From assembly GCA_025800105.1 (NCBI GenBank), contig JAOXSG010000932.1, positions 1 to 42,173 of the forward strand: 42,173 nt of DNA, in the 5' to 3' direction. Below, piece by piece: positions 26,147-36,039 of this stretch. Within the stretch, counting starts at the first letter, position 1, and every line of letters begins with the position of its first letter. The translations under genes and the position numbers were made by a program. The notes under the pieces are model-generated. The model ran no database searches, had not been told where the DNA came from, and was given only the letters and a program-made list of their open reading frames with translations. The DNA comes from Cohaesibacter sp. GTDB taxonomy: Bacteria; Pseudomonadota; Alphaproteobacteria; Rhizobiales; Cohaesibacteraceae.

Positions 26147-26686
26147 CTATTTTGCGTCTGCTGCTAGCTGCATTTTGACAATCACGTCAGGCGTTACCGG
26201 AGGTTCGCCTTTTTTAATCTGATCAATGAATTCCATCCCGGAGGTCACTTCGCCCCAAGCGGTATATTGACCATTTAGCCATGGCGCATCGGCATACATG
26301 ATGAAAAACTGCGAATTGGCGCTGTTGGGGCTTCTGGAGCGGGCCATGCCAAGAACACCACGCTCAAATGGGCGCGGGTTAAACTCTTCTTTCAGATCCG
26401 GCAAATCAGACCCACCCATACCAGTGCCTTGCGGATCGCCTGTCTGCGCCATGAAGCCAGCAATCACGCGATGAAATTTCAGCCCATCATAAAAGCCCTT
26501 GCGCGTCAGGGTCTTGATACGATTGACATGATTAGGCGCCAAATCCGGACGCAGCTTAATCACAACCCGGCCATAATTAGTATCGAGATAGAGAGTGTTT
26601 TCCTTATCCTCAGCCGCTGTTGCTGGCGCAATAATCAGAGAAAACAGCAAGGCAGAGATGGAAAGAAGACGGGTAAACAAGGTCAT
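26147..26686 (-). CDS. ppiA: Exported cyclophilin-type peptidyl-prolyl isomerase
   Basis: A 179-residue cyclophilin with a Sec signal peptide (MTLFTRLLSISALLFSL..., likely cleaved after ATA/ATAA near residue 24), so a periplasmic folding helper. The domain shows FHRVIAGFMAQTGDPQGTG, GGSDLPDL and MARSRSPNSANSQFFIMY. It starts 14 bases after coaD on the same strand and precedes the cytoplasmic paralogue, an order typical of Rhizobiales. Confidence 0.94.
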   Translation of the reverse strand: MTLFTRLLSISALLFSLIIAPATAAEDKENTLYLDTNYGRVVIKLRPDLAPNHVNRIKTLTRKGFYDGLKFHRVIAGFMAQTGDPQGTGMGGSDLPDLKEEFNPRPFERGVLGMARSRSPNSANSQFFIMYADAPWLNGQYTAWGEVTSGMEFIDQIKKGEPPVTPDVIVKMQLAADAK

Positions 26687-26700
26687 TGCTTAAAGTCCAA

Positions 26701-27201
26701 TCAGTTTGAAAGCTTTTTCGTGACAGCCTCATGGACCGCCGGGGGAACAAAAGGCGTGATATCGCCGCCCATGGTCGCAACCTGCCTGACAAGGCTGGCG
26801 GCAATATGGCGAACCTCGCCACTTGATGGCAAATAAAGCGTGTGGACAGATGGGGCCATGGCCTCATTCATCCCGGCCAATTGCATTTCATAATCCAGAT
26901 CTGTGCCATCACGAAGACCGCGAATCATAAGCCCTGCTCCGACTTTTTTGGCAGCATCAACCACCAAACCATCGAAAGATATCACGTCAAGCTCGGTCTG
27001 GGTCTGTTCAGCAATCGGCCCAATGACCCTGCCAATCAAATCAAAGCGCTCTTGTGGGCTCAAGAAAGGTTTTTTGCCATGATGTACCCCAACCGCCAAC
27101 ACCAGCTTATCGACAATATGGCAAGCGCGGCGAACAATGTCGATATGGCCCAGGGTGATCGGATCGAAGGATCCGGGATATAACGCAATTTTTTTTGTCA
27201 T
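26701..27201 (-). CDS. coaD: Phosphopantetheine adenylyltransferase
   Basis: CoaD transfers AMP from ATP to 4'-phosphopantetheine, making dephospho-CoA, the penultimate step of CoA synthesis. The 166-residue protein has the nucleotidyltransferase motif YPGSFDPITLGHIDI near the N-terminus and RGLRDGTDLDYEMQLAGMN in the middle, where substrates bind. The start is ATG 27201; the upstream frame extension to 27237 lacks similarity. It is the first gene of the operon running through tgt, so a promoter should lie in 27202-27350 on the minus strand. Confidence 0.96.
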   Translation of the reverse strand: MTKKIALYPGSFDPITLGHIDIVRRACHIVDKLVLAVGVHHGKKPFLSPQERFDLIGRVIGPIAEQTQTELDVISFDGLVVDAAKKVGAGLMIRGLRDGTDLDYEMQLAGMNEAMAPSVHTLYLPSSGEVRHIAASLVRQVATMGGDITPFVPPAVHEAVTKKLSN

Positions 27202-27348
27202 GTCTCTTGTCCTACCCTTCAAGCCAAACAATCTCAAGCATGCTTTGCCACATTTACCGATTTGCCCAATTTCTTTTGACTTTTCGCTGGCTTCCGGGTC
27301 AAATAATGCTATTGAAGAATGCGTTTAAATACAGATAGTCAAAAGTTG

Positions 27349-27396
27349 TTCAGTTACATGAACTGAAGATGAACGGACCAGTCAGATCGTCTTCAG
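27349..27396. promoter_or_regulatory. Inverted repeats upstream of the small exported-protein gene
   Basis: A perfect palindromic pair TTCAGTT-N5-AACTGAA (27349-27367) overlaps a second pair CTGAAGA (27363-27369)/TCTTCAG (27390-27396). They lie between the divergent coaD operon and the gene at 27459, and could be an operator or alternative RNA hairpins. No regulator is identified. Confidence 0.35.
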
Positions 27397-27458
27397 ACTC
27401 ATTATTTTAATTAAGTGTTAATTCATATAACAAGGGCCATATTGCCCAAGGGGACGTC

Positions 27459-27776
27459 ATGAATTCTTTACAAAAAGCCAAAGTGGCTGTTATTTCAGGC
27501 ATTACCATTTGTGTTGCGAGTTTGGGTTTCATTGCTATTTCCGGGGCGCAGTCGATTTCAAAAAAATCTCTCGACCGCCTGCCTCATAAACCTTATGGCC
27601 TCTCACAGGCTGACGATTGTGCTGTGATTGGCGGCGGCAAGAGCTGTTTGAAGACTGTCAGCGCACAGTTAAAGACAAGCAATCTGCAAAATCTTCCTGC
27701 CATTGCCATTATTCTGCCAGATGTTTCCACCACCCAATTGATCAAGGGCGACTTGGTTCTTGCTGCGACACAATAG
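27459..27776 (+). CDS. Small exported orphan protein
   Basis: A 105-residue protein with an N-terminal signal or anchor (MNSLQKAK, then a hydrophobic run of about 20 residues ending at SGAQS). The mature part has two cysteines (in DDCAVIGGGKSC), which may form a disulfide in the periplasm, and a hydrophobic LPAIAIILPDVSTTQLIKGDLVLA end. I recognise no family. The ATG at 27459 follows an AAGGGG site, and a strong UUCG-loop terminator follows within 30 bases. The clean start and terminator suggest that it is real even without homology. Confidence 0.65.
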   Translation: MNSLQKAKVAVISGITICVASLGFIAISGAQSISKKSLDRLPHKPYGLSQADDCAVIGGGKSCLKTVSAQLKTSNLQNLPAIAIILPDVSTTQLIKGDLVLAATQ

Positions 27777-27802
27777 GGTATAGCGTATATCTGACCTTCC
27801 TG

Positions 27803-27830
27803 AAAAAGAAGCCTTCGGGCTTCTTTTTTT
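27803..27830 (+). terminator. UUCG-tetraloop terminator after the exported orphan
   Basis: AAAAAGAAGCC and GGCTTCTTTTT form a perfect stem over a TTCG loop, ending in a run of seven Ts. Confidence 0.92.
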
Positions 27831-27865
27831 GTGGCTGTTTTTAGGACATAGACTGATAAATATGA

Positions 27866-27900
27866 ATAAAAAAGGGCCAGTTCAAAACCGGCCCTTTTTC
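27866..27900 (-). terminator. Intrinsic terminator of gyrA
   Basis: On the minus strand AAAAAGGGCCGGTT pairs with AACTGGCCCTTTTT (one G-T pair) and ends in Ts. It lies 40 bases past the gyrA stop and could also act on the plus strand. Confidence 0.85.
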
Positions 27901-27939
27901 TTATCTTAAACTGTCAGCGAAACTGTCAGCGAAACAGAT

Positions 27940-30696
27940 TTATTCCTGCTCTGTGCCACCGTCTGTACCACCGCCAGCATCACTCTCTGGCGCATCATCA
28001 TGCTCGCTCTCTTCTGACTCATCTTCAGAAATCCGCTCAACGGAGACGACTTTCTCGTCCTCGCGGGTTTTAAAGACTGTCACCCCTTGGGTGGAGCGGC
28101 CTGCAATGCGAATGCCATCAATGGGGCAACGGATCAGCTGACCGCCATCGGTGACCAGCATGATTTGGTCACTTTCTTCGGCGGGGAAGCTGGCAATCAG
28201 GCGGCCATTTCGGTCATTCACCGTCATGGCAGCAATCCCCTTACCCCCGCGCCCGGAGGTGCGGTATTCATAAGAGGAAGTGCGCTTGCCAAAGCCATTT
28301 TCCGAAATGGTCAACACAAATTGTTCGGCCGCGCCCATTTCCGCATAGCGCTCATCTGACAATGAGGTTGCAGGCACTTCCGGTGTTGCCTCTGTTGTCG
28401 CTTCTTCGCCATTCAGTGCACGGCGTAAGGCATTGGAGCGACGCAGATATTCTGTCCGCTCTTCCGGCGTGGCCTCAAAATGATTGACGATTGCCATAGA
28501 GATGACCTTGTCATCCCCTTCCAGTTTGACACCGCGCACCCCGGTGGAGCCACGGCTCTGGAAGACACGCACATCGTCTACGCAGAAACGGATACACTGG
28601 CCTTTGGCGGTTGTCAGCATGACATCGCTCTTGCAATCGCATGTTTCAACGCCAACGATCCCATCGTCCGATCCCTCTTCAAACTTCATGGCAATCTTGC
28701 CATTGCGATTGACGAGTTTGAAATCGGACAATTTGTTACGGCGCACAGAACCAGAGACCGTTGCAAACATCAGATCGAGGGTTTCCCAGCTTTCCTCGTC
28801 CTCTGGCAAAGGCAGAATAGAGGTAATACGCTCGCCCTGTTGCAATGGCAACAGATTGATCAGCGCCTTGCCTTTGCCCTGCGGGGCAGAAAGCGGCAAA
28901 CGCCAGACCTTCATTTTATAAGCAATGCCACGAGAGGAGAAGAACAGCACCGGTGTATGGGTGTTGCCCACAAAGAGCCGTGTGACAAAATCCTCATCCT
29001 TGGTGGCCATACCAGAGCGGCCTTTACCACCACGACGCTGGGCGCGATAGGTGGAAAGCGGCACGCGCTTGATGTAACCGGCATGGGAGACGGTCACCAC
29101 CATATCTTCGCGCTGGATCAGATCTTCATCATCAAAATCTGCTCCCCCTTCGACAATTTCTGTCCGGCGAGGTGTTGCAAATTCATCCTTAAGCTCAAGC
29201 ATTTCATGCTTGACGATGTCGTAAATCCGCTGACGGGAGCGCAAAATATCAAGATAATCGGTAATCTTGTCGCCCAAGGCATTCAGCTCATCGCCCACTT
29301 CGTCACGGCCAAGCGCGGTCAGACGCTGCAAGCGCAAATCAAGGATCGCACGGGCCTGCTCTTCAGACAGATTATAAGTGCCATCGTCATTGAGCTTGTG
29401 GCGCGGATCATCAATCAGATTGATCAGGGCTTCAATATCGCGTGCTGGCCAGCGCCGCTCCATCAATTGGCTGCGTGCTGTTGCCGGATCCGGTGCCTTA
29501 CGGATGAGGGCAATCACCTCGTCGATATTGGCAACGGCAATAGCCAAACCAACCAAGACATGAGCGCGTTCGCGGGCCTTGTTGAGCAGGAATTTTGTGC
29601 GGCGGCTGACCACTTCCTCGCGGAAAGCATTGAAGGCATGGAGCACATCGCGCAAATTCATCAATTCGGGCTTGCCGCCATTCAGTGCCACCATATTGGT
29701 GCCAAAGGAGGTCTGCAATTGCGAGAATCGATAGAGCTGGTTCAGCACCACATCGGGCACAGCATCGCGTTTCAGCTCCACCACAACGCGCATACCTTGA
29801 CGATCTGATTCGTCACGGATATCAGAAATGCCCTCAATGCGCTTGTCCCGCACAGCCTCGGCAATCTTTTCGATCATGGAGGCCTTGTTCACCTGATAAG
29901 GGATTTCTGTGATGATCAGCGCATTGCGGTCTTTGCGAATTTCCTCAACATCGACCTTGCCACGCATCATCACAGAACCACGGCCTGTATTATAAGCGCT
30001 GCGAATGCCAGAGCGACCCAGAATGATGCCACCGGTCGGGAAATCTGGTCCCGGCACAATTTCCATCAACTCTTCCGGGCTCAAGGCCGGATTGTCAATC
30101 AGAGCGATTGAGGCATCAATGACCTCACCCAGATTGTGGGGGGGAATATTGGTGGCCATGCCAACGGCAATGCCCCCTGCCCCATTCACCAACAGATTGG
30201 GGAAACGGGAGGGAAGAACCGTCGGCTCGCGCTCGGAATTGTCATAGTTGGCGGCAAAATCGACCGTATCCTTGTCCAGATCGCCAAGAATTGTCGTGGT
30301 AACTTTTTCCAGACGACATTCCGTATAACGCATCGCCGCCGCGCTATCGCCATCAACGGAGCCGAAATTGCCCTGTCCGTCAATCAAAGGCAAGCGCAAG
30401 GAGAAATCCTGCGTCATACGCACCAAGGCATCATAAATGGCGCTATCACCATGGGGGTGATATTTACCCATCACGTCACCGACAACACGCGCGGATTTGC
30501 GATAGGGTTTATTCCATTCATAGCCATTTTCATGCATGGAATAGAGAATGCGGCGATGAACCGGTTTCAGGCCATCACGCACATCGGGCAAAGCACGGCT
30601 GACGATCACGCTCATGGCATAATCCAGATAGCTTCGCTTCATCTCATCCGTGATGGAAACAGGCTTGATATCAGTAGCGATATTGGCGCCTGTCAT
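27940..30696 (-). CDS. gyrA: DNA gyrase subunit A
   Basis: GyrA breaks and rejoins DNA in the A2B2 gyrase that introduces negative supercoils. From ATG 30696 the protein has 918 residues. The catalytic tyrosine is Y124 in AAMRYTECR. The quinolone-pocket residues are Ser85 and Asp89 (HGDSAIYDA), matching the sensitive E. coli Ser83/Asp87. The C-terminal beta-pinwheel begins after about residue 520 and holds the GyrA box QRRGGKG. The tail is strongly acidic ([16 protein letters not shown]...). An upstream extension to 30774 has no family support. It is divergent from marC, as in other Rhizobiales. Confidence 0.97.
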   Translation of the reverse strand: MTGANIATDIKPVSITDEMKRSYLDYAMSVIVSRALPDVRDGLKPVHRRILYSMHENGYEWNKPYRKSARVVGDVMGKYHPHGDSAIYDALVRMTQDFSLRLPLIDGQGNFGSVDGDSAAAMRYTECRLEKVTTTILGDLDKDTVDFAANYDNSEREPTVLPSRFPNLLVNGAGGIAVGMATNIPPHNLGEVIDASIALIDNPALSPEELMEIVPGPDFPTGGIILGRSGIRSAYNTGRGSVMMRGKVDVEEIRKDRNALIITEIPYQVNKASMIEKIAEAVRDKRIEGISDIRDESDRQGMRVVVELKRDAVPDVVLNQLYRFSQLQTSFGTNMVALNGGKPELMNLRDVLHAFNAFREEVVSRRTKFLLNKARERAHVLVGLAIAVANIDEVIALIRKAPDPATARSQLMERRWPARDIEALINLIDDPRHKLNDDGTYNLSEEQARAILDLRLQRLTALGRDEVGDELNALGDKITDYLDILRSRQRIYDIVKHEMLELKDEFATPRRTEIVEGGADFDDEDLIQREDMVVTVSHAGYIKRVPLSTYRAQRRGGKGRSGMATKDEDFVTRLFVGNTHTPVLFFSSRGIAYKMKVWRLPLSAPQGKGKALINLLPLQQGERITSILPLPEDEESWETLDLMFATVSGSVRRNKLSDFKLVNRNGKIAMKFEEGSDDGIVGVETCDCKSDVMLTTAKGQCIRFCVDDVRVFQSRGSTGVRGVKLEGDDKVISMAIVNHFEATPEERTEYLRRSNALRRALNGEEATTEATPEVPATSLSDERYAEMGAAEQFVLTISENGFGKRTSSYEYRTSGRGGKGIAAMTVNDRNGRLIASFPAEESDQIMLVTDGGQLIRCPIDGIRIAGRSTQGVTVFKTREDEKVVSVERISEDESEESEHDDAPESDAGGGTDGGTEQE

Positions 30697-30917
30697 GGTC
30701 TCGTTATTGTCTGTCAAAGGAGTGTCTCGAACCCTAAGCAAAAAGATATGTCTGTATATCCGATTCAAACCCAATCAGCAAAATTTGCTGACATCCTCCT
30801 GTTAGCAAAATTGCTAGAGGGGCTTGCCTTGCTGATGCTGGCCTTATAAGGCTTTCGTCTTACTCTTAAAACAACTATCCTCCCGACATGAATTTTGCCG
30901 AAAAACAGAGGTGAAGA

Positions 30918-31553
30918 ATGGCTGGTTTGCCCGTTGATTTGATGCTCAATGCCTTTGTGACATTGTTTGTCACCATTGATCCGATTGGTCTGGCGCCAAT
31001 CTTTTTGGCGATCACCTCCAGCGCCAACAAGCAGGAGCGTTTCAAGATTGCCTTTCGCGCTGTTGTCACTGCAGGCTTTATTCTGGTTGCCTTTGCCATT
31101 ATCGGACAGGCAATCTTGTCCGTCTTGGGCATTTCGCTTGGGGCTTTTCGCATTGCCGGGGGCTTGCTGCTCTTTGCTATTGCCTTTGAAATGGTCTTTG
31201 AAAAGCGAAAAGAGCGCAAATCCAAATCTGCCCAAAAAGCCCTGACCGATGATGAGATTCACAATATAGCGGTTTTCCCTCTGGCCATTCCGCTGATTGC
31301 AGGCCCCGGAGCCATTTCTGCGGTGCTGCTTTTGGTCTCACAATCCTCTGATTGGGTGGATCGTGGCTCGGTCTTGATGGTCATTTTAAGTGTGCTGGTT
31401 CTGGTGATGGTGATGTTTGCTGTTGCCAACAAGGTGGAGAAATTGCTGGGCGATAATGGCCGCAATATCCTGACACGTCTGCTTGGTGTGTTGCTCTCCG
31501 CTCTCTCCATTCAATTCATTGCAGATGGGGTGCGTTCAATCATTGCCGGATGA
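30918..31553 (+). CDS. MarC family integral membrane protein
   Basis: A 211-residue, very hydrophobic protein of the MarC/UPF0056 family with about six membrane-spanning segments. TVxPIGLAPIF-type sequence near the N-terminus (VTIDPIGLAPIFLAIT) and FPLAIPLIAGPGAISAVLLL in the middle are family signatures, with a charged cytoplasmic loop (EKRKERKSKSAQK) between the halves. The function of the family is unsettled; the old link to multiple antibiotic resistance has been withdrawn. It is divergent from gyrA, a conserved neighbour pair. Confidence 0.92.
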   Translation: MAGLPVDLMLNAFVTLFVTIDPIGLAPIFLAITSSANKQERFKIAFRAVVTAGFILVAFAIIGQAILSVLGISLGAFRIAGGLLLFAIAFEMVFEKRKERKSKSAQKALTDDEIHNIAVFPLAIPLIAGPGAISAVLLLVSQSSDWVDRGSVLMVILSVLVLVMVMFAVANKVEKLLGDNGRNILTRLLGVLLSALSIQFIADGVRSIIAG

Positions 31554-31576
31554 TAGCTGCCTTTGACATGCATACT

Positions 31577-31613
31577 AAAAATCCCGGCCCTGTTATGCAG
31601 GTCGGGATTTTTT
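31577..31613. terminator. Bidirectional terminator between marC and the RND gene
   Basis: AAAATCCCG/CGGGATTTT arms with an inner CCTG/CAGG pairing form a hairpin flanked by A- and T-runs, so it can terminate both marC (plus) and the efflux pump gene (minus). Confidence 0.75.
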
Positions 31614-31643
31614 ATGCCCTCAAAGTCTCCTAGAGCTTCTCGC

Positions 31644-34600
31644 TTACATGGTCCTATCAGGCCCTTTCAAAGCCACATAAATGGCAGGAATAACCAGAAC
31701 GGTCAGCAAAGTGGACGAGGCCAGACCGAACAAAAGCGAGATGGCCAGCCCCTGAAAGATTGGATCAGCCAAAATCACCGCCGCTCCAATCATGGCAGCA
31801 AGAGCCGTTAACATGATGGGTTTGAAGCGAATGGATCCTGCTTCCAGCAAGACATCATATAAGGCTTTTCCCGATCCCTTTTCATGACCAACGAAATCCA
31901 CCAGCAGGATGGAATTGCGCACAATAATACCCGCAAGAGCAATGAAGCCAATCATGGATGTGGCAGTGAAAGCGGCATCAAAAATCCAGTGCCCAAGCAT
32001 GATGCCAATCAGGGTCAGGGGAATGGGCGTCAGCACCACCAAAGGCACCCGGAAAGAATGGAATTGCGCCACCACCAGCGCATAAATGGCAAGAATAGCA
32101 ACCGCGAAGGCAGCGCCCATATCGCGAAATGTTACCCAAGTCACCTCCCATTCACCATCCCAAAGGATCGATATTTTGCTCTCATCCTTTGGCTGACCAT
32201 GCAAAATGATGTCCGGTTTTGGCAAATCTCCCCAATCATGGGCATCGACCTTTTCCTGAATGGCCAACATGCCATAGATGGGGGCTTCAAACGCCCCTGC
32301 CAATTCTGCCATGACCATTTCAGCAGAGCGGCCATTGTGACGGAAAATCGGGAAACTGGCTCTTTCACGATCAATACGGATGACATCGCCCAATTCGACC
32401 ACGCCCCGCGCACCGGGAATGACATTTTGCGGCACCGGAATAGAGAGAAGACGCTCGGACAGGGCCAAATCTGCTTTGTTGGGTTTGATCGCAATCTCAA
32501 TCGGGCGACGGCCATTGCCTTTATGCGAATAGCCCACCACCTGTCCATTCAGATAATATTGAATGGTTTGATAAACATCGCTCTGTTCCACACGGTGATA
32601 TTCCAGATTATCCTGATCAATGCGCAGGCGAGCGCGCTGCGTTGGCTCTCCAAAACTGTCATCAACATCGACGACAAAAGGCACTGCTTCGAACAAAGAG
32701 CGCAGCTCGCTTGCCACTTTGCGGCGTATGTCTGATGTCGGGCCATAGACCTCAGCTAGCAAGGTTGCCATAACAGGCGGTCCGGGCGGCACTTCCACCA
32801 CCTTCAGGCTGGTGCCATCCGGGACTTTTACCTTGGCAATCAATTGGCGAATTTCCAAAGCGATATCATGTGAGGTGCGACTGCGCTCATGCTTGTCTTG
32901 CAGATTGATTTGCAAATCCCCCTGCTCTGGCATGGCGCGCAAATAATAGTGACGCACCAGACCATTAAAGCCAAAGGGAGCAGCCGTGCCCGCATGAGAC
33001 TGGATATGCAGGATTTCCGGCACGCTCTTTAGCTGATCTGCCACAGCTGCAAGCACGCGGTCCGTCGTCTCCAACGCAGTGCCTTCCGGCAAATCCGCAA
33101 TGATTTGTAATTCTGATTTGTTATCAAACGGCAAAAGCTTGACCGTGACATCCTTGGTATAGAGGAGCAAGGTTGAGGCGATGGTGGCGATGCCTACAAT
33201 CAGCAAGAAAAGCCATGAGCGACCCCGCCCCTTTAAAATTGGAGCCGCCGCCAGACGATAACTTTTGCCAAGCAAGCCGCCATCTGCACTTTGCGAATGC
33301 CCAGCCTTGCCAATGCGATCCATCAGCCATGGCGTCAGCATCACCGCAACAAAGAAAGATAGAACCATCGCCGCAGAGGCGACCGCCGGGATCGGGCTCA
33401 TATAAGGCCCCATAAGCCCGGAGACAAACATCATTGGCAACAAAGCGGCCACTACGGTCAAGGTGGCAACAATAGTGGGATTGCCAACTTCAGCAACGCC
33501 TTCAATCGCGGCCTGAAGTTTGGATCGGCCATCCTTCATCGCCCAATGGCGGGCAATATTCTCGATCATCACAATGGCATCATCCACCAATATGCCAATG
33601 GCAAAAATCAGCGCAAACAGCGAGACCCGATTGATCGTATAGCCCATCAAATAAGCTGCGGCCAATGTCAGAAGGATAGTGGTGGGAATAACGATGAAAA
33701 CAACCACCCCTTCCCGCCAGCCAATTGCCAGCCCCACCAACAAGACAATAGAGACCGTCGCCAGCCCCAGATGATAGAGCAATTCATTGGCCTTTTCATT
33801 GGCGGTCTCACCATAATTGCGAGTGATATCGACAGTGAGGCCTTTGGGTATCATGTGGCCCTTTAGCTGTTCAACCCGCTCCATAATGGCGTGGGAGATG
33901 GTCACCGCATTGGCACCTTTGCGTTTGGCAATGGCAACAGAGACAGCGGGCAAACGTCCAAAGCCGCCTTTTTTGATCCGGGCCATATGCCACACTCTTT
34001 GCTCATTTTGCGCAGCCCCCACCACGATATTGGCCACATCCTGCACATAAACGGGACGGCCATCGCGAGAGGTAAGAAGCAGCAAGCCGATATCTGGCAC
34101 ACCTTTAAGGGTTTGACCGGCTGCAATGGGCAAAGATTTGTTCTTCTCACGGATAGAGCCAACCATAAAAGAGGTGTTGGCCGCTTTGACCTTGCCCACC
34201 AATTGCTGCAAGGTGATGCCATAAAGCGAGAGCTTTTCTGCATCAGGCTCGACCCGGATTTGATCGGGCTGCCCGCCAACCAGATAAGTCAGGCCAATAT
34301 CGTCCAGTTTGGCCAGCTCAACCCTTAATTCATCTGCAATATTATAAAGCCGATTGCCACTCCACCGGGCCGCTTCATCCGGCTTTGGCGATAATGTCAG
34401 CACCGTGATGGCCACATCATCAATCCCCCGCCCAACAATCAGCGGTTCAGGAATACCAACAGGGATTTGCGCCAAATTGGCCCGGACTTTGTCATGCACC
34501 CGCAGCACAGCAGAATCAGAACTGGTGCCAACCAAAAAGCGGGCTGTGACCGTGACATGATCATCCATTGTTTGCGAATAAACATGTTCGATGCCATCAA

Positions 34601-34835
34601 TGCCCTTGACGATGGTCTCCAAGGGTTCGGTGATCAATTTGACCGCATCATCAGCCCGCAAGCCATCGGCCCGCACATGAATATCAACCATAGGCACGGA
34701 AATTTGCGGCTCTTCCTCGCGGGGCAAAGCCATCAGGGCGACAAGACCAAGCGCAAAGGCGGTGATCAGCATCAAAGGGGTCATTGGCGATGAAATGAAT
34801 GACTTCGCCAAATTGCCAGACAGACCGAGTTTCAT
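31644..34835 (-). CDS. RND efflux pump inner-membrane permease
   Basis: A 1063-residue RND transporter that would use the proton gradient to expel drugs, detergents or similar compounds together with an adaptor and a TolC-type channel. It has the family plan of 12 membrane helices with two large periplasmic loops (about 40-330 and 560-860). Helix 4 carries GILVDDAIVMIEN (proton-relay aspartates), and a helix-11/12 region has FIALAGIIVRNSILLVDF. A PREEEPQI segment sits where family members start the first porter loop. The DD in helix 4 and absence of metal-type signatures favour a drug-type over a heavy-metal-type pump, but the substrate is unknown. ATG 34835 has a GGAG site and lies 12 bases after the adaptor gene. 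No outer-membrane channel gene is nearby. Confidence 0.93.
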   Translation of the reverse strand: MKLGLSGNLAKSFISSPMTPLMLITAFALGLVALMALPREEEPQISVPMVDIHVRADGLRADDAVKLITEPLETIVKGIDGIEHVYSQTMDDHVTVTARFLVGTSSDSAVLRVHDKVRANLAQIPVGIPEPLIVGRGIDDVAITVLTLSPKPDEAARWSGNRLYNIADELRVELAKLDDIGLTYLVGGQPDQIRVEPDAEKLSLYGITLQQLVGKVKAANTSFMVGSIREKNKSLPIAAGQTLKGVPDIGLLLLTSRDGRPVYVQDVANIVVGAAQNEQRVWHMARIKKGGFGRLPAVSVAIAKRKGANAVTISHAIMERVEQLKGHMIPKGLTVDITRNYGETANEKANELLYHLGLATVSIVLLVGLAIGWREGVVVFIVIPTTILLTLAAAYLMGYTINRVSLFALIFAIGILVDDAIVMIENIARHWAMKDGRSKLQAAIEGVAEVGNPTIVATLTVVAALLPMMFVSGLMGPYMSPIPAVASAAMVLSFFVAVMLTPWLMDRIGKAGHSQSADGGLLGKSYRLAAAPILKGRGRSWLFLLIVGIATIASTLLLYTKDVTVKLLPFDNKSELQIIADLPEGTALETTDRVLAAVADQLKSVPEILHIQSHAGTAAPFGFNGLVRHYYLRAMPEQGDLQINLQDKHERSRTSHDIALEIRQLIAKVKVPDGTSLKVVEVPPGPPVMATLLAEVYGPTSDIRRKVASELRSLFEAVPFVVDVDDSFGEPTQRARLRIDQDNLEYHRVEQSDVYQTIQYYLNGQVVGYSHKGNGRRPIEIAIKPNKADLALSERLLSIPVPQNVIPGARGVVELGDVIRIDRERASFPIFRHNGRSAEMVMAELAGAFEAPIYGMLAIQEKVDAHDWGDLPKPDIILHGQPKDESKISILWDGEWEVTWVTFRDMGAAFAVAILAIYALVVAQFHSFRVPLVVLTPIPLTLIGIMLGHWIFDAAFTATSMIGFIALAGIIVRNSILLVDFVGHEKGSGKALYDVLLEAGSIRFKPIMLTALAAMIGAAVILADPIFQGLAISLLFGLASSTLLTVLVIPAIYVALKGPDRTM

Positions 34836-34847
34836 GAGTCTATCTCC

Positions 34848-35909
34848 TTAATAGCGGACCAATTGATCGCCATCAGAAAGACCAGATAGAATTTCCATCA
34901 TATCCTGATCCCCTTGCCGATATGTGCGCCCTGTCTGGATGACAACCTCTATGGGTTTGCCGCTCAAATCTTTTGCGCGCACATAATCCAGTCCATAACG
35001 GGTGGTGATATAATCTTTGGGCACCAAAAAAGATTGCCTTTTGCCAGCGCTGATACGCACCTGTATCCGCTCGCCTACAAAATAATCGCCCAACCCTTTG
35101 ACGCGCGCATCTGCCAGCACACGGCCATTGGCAATCTGCGGATAAACTTTGACAATGGTGCCTGCACCAGAACAGCTCTCATCACACTGCAATCCGCGCG
35201 CAGCAACATCGACCTTGTCACCCTTGGCAAGGAATTGTGCATGGCGCTCTGGCAAGGACAATCTGAGAATGTAATTTTCTCTGGCGATTTTAGCCACAGC
35301 CTCGCCGGGCATGACAACAGAGCCAATTGTTAAAGGCACATCGAGCACCCGGCCCGATTGAGGGGCCAGAACAGCCCCCTCCTCCATTTGGCGCACAATC
35401 ACGGCCCGTTCAGCTTGGGCCGCTTCCAATTTGCTGGCCGCAACATCAAAGCGCGTGAGGATCTGATCCCGGCGGGCTTTGGAGATGGTGCCTTTTTTGA
35501 ACAAATTCTCTGCCCGCTCTTTATCAATCCTGATATTGTCTATCTCGCGTTGGGCGGCGCGGATTTCTGCATCAACAGCCTGAATTTTAAGCGCCAGCTT
35601 TTCATCAGCGACCTGAGCAATGATCTGGCCTTGCTGCACTCTGTCGCCTTCGGTCACAGACAATTGGGTCACAGTTCCGGCAATGCGCACCCTTGCCGAT
35701 ATGGCATTGGTGGTTTCGACCGTGGCATAAACCGCCTTTTTATCCTCTATCAAACCCTGTTTGACGACAAAGTCTTTGGCATCAAGCGGGGTCAAAAGGC
35801 AAAGCGGGATTGACAGCCCCAACAGAGTTGGCTTCATTGCCTTGGCAAACGGAGCATTGTTTGACAATGTCCGAAAAGACGAAACCCAAAAGGATTTGGC
35901 GTTGCGCAT
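34848..35909 (-). CDS. RND efflux periplasmic adaptor (membrane fusion protein)
   Basis: The adaptor bridges the RND pump and an outer-membrane channel. From ATG 35909 it has 353 residues. A hydrophobic signal (TLLGLSIPLCLLTPLDA) is followed by a lipoyl half-motif (VTEGDRVQQGQIIAQV), a coiled-coil hairpin (about 85-155: VDAEIRAAQREIDNI...KLEAAQAERAVIVRQM), the second lipoyl half (GAVLAPQSGRVLDV), and beta-barrel domains. A CDESC pair within the barrel is unusual. The start is uncertain: ATG 35837 would give a short, classic signal peptide. It is the first gene of a two-gene unit with the pump and is divergent from the CDF gene. Confidence 0.9.
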   Translation of the reverse strand: MRNAKSFWVSSFRTLSNNAPFAKAMKPTLLGLSIPLCLLTPLDAKDFVVKQGLIEDKKAVYATVETTNAISARVRIAGTVTQLSVTEGDRVQQGQIIAQVADEKLALKIQAVDAEIRAAQREIDNIRIDKERAENLFKKGTISKARRDQILTRFDVAASKLEAAQAERAVIVRQMEEGAVLAPQSGRVLDVPLTIGSVVMPGEAVAKIARENYILRLSLPERHAQFLAKGDKVDVAARGLQCDESCSGAGTIVKVYPQIANGRVLADARVKGLGDYFVGERIQVRISAGKRQSFLVPKDYITTRYGLDYVRAKDLSGKPIEVVIQTGRTYRQGDQDMMEILSGLSDGDQLVRY

Positions 35910-35970
35910 GACAGAGTTCTTTCTGGCTTGAATATACATTAGTATTATCGAATATATGAAATAAAAGCCA

Positions 35971-35990
35971 TTGTCAAAGATCTCTGACAA
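35971..35990. promoter_or_regulatory. Inverted repeat in the divergent efflux/CDF promoter region
   Basis: A perfect TTGTCA-N8-TGACAA repeat lies in the 130 bases between the adaptor and CDF starts. Each arm read outward is a fair -35 box (TTGTCA), and on the minus strand TTTTAT follows at 18 bases. It could be a shared operator or overlapping divergent promoters. Confidence 0.45.
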
Positions 35991-36039
35991 AGAATCGCAT
36001 AAAGAATGAGACGCGACGCGCTCAAGACAGGAGAGCAGG

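Noticed and set aside
27908..27935. Direct repeat of about 13 bases (AACTGTCAGCGAA) beside the gyrA stop
   Set aside because: Only two copies in a short spacer; most likely local slippage, with no further copies noticed.
28480..29808. Plus-strand frame of 442 codons opposite gyrA
   Set aside because: It is antisense to gyrA, with composition typical of a shadow and no recognisable domain.
35937..35962. ATATA...TATAT stretch as an operator near the adaptor start
   Set aside because: Only the outer AT-rich bases match; symmetry is no better than expected for AT-rich DNA.
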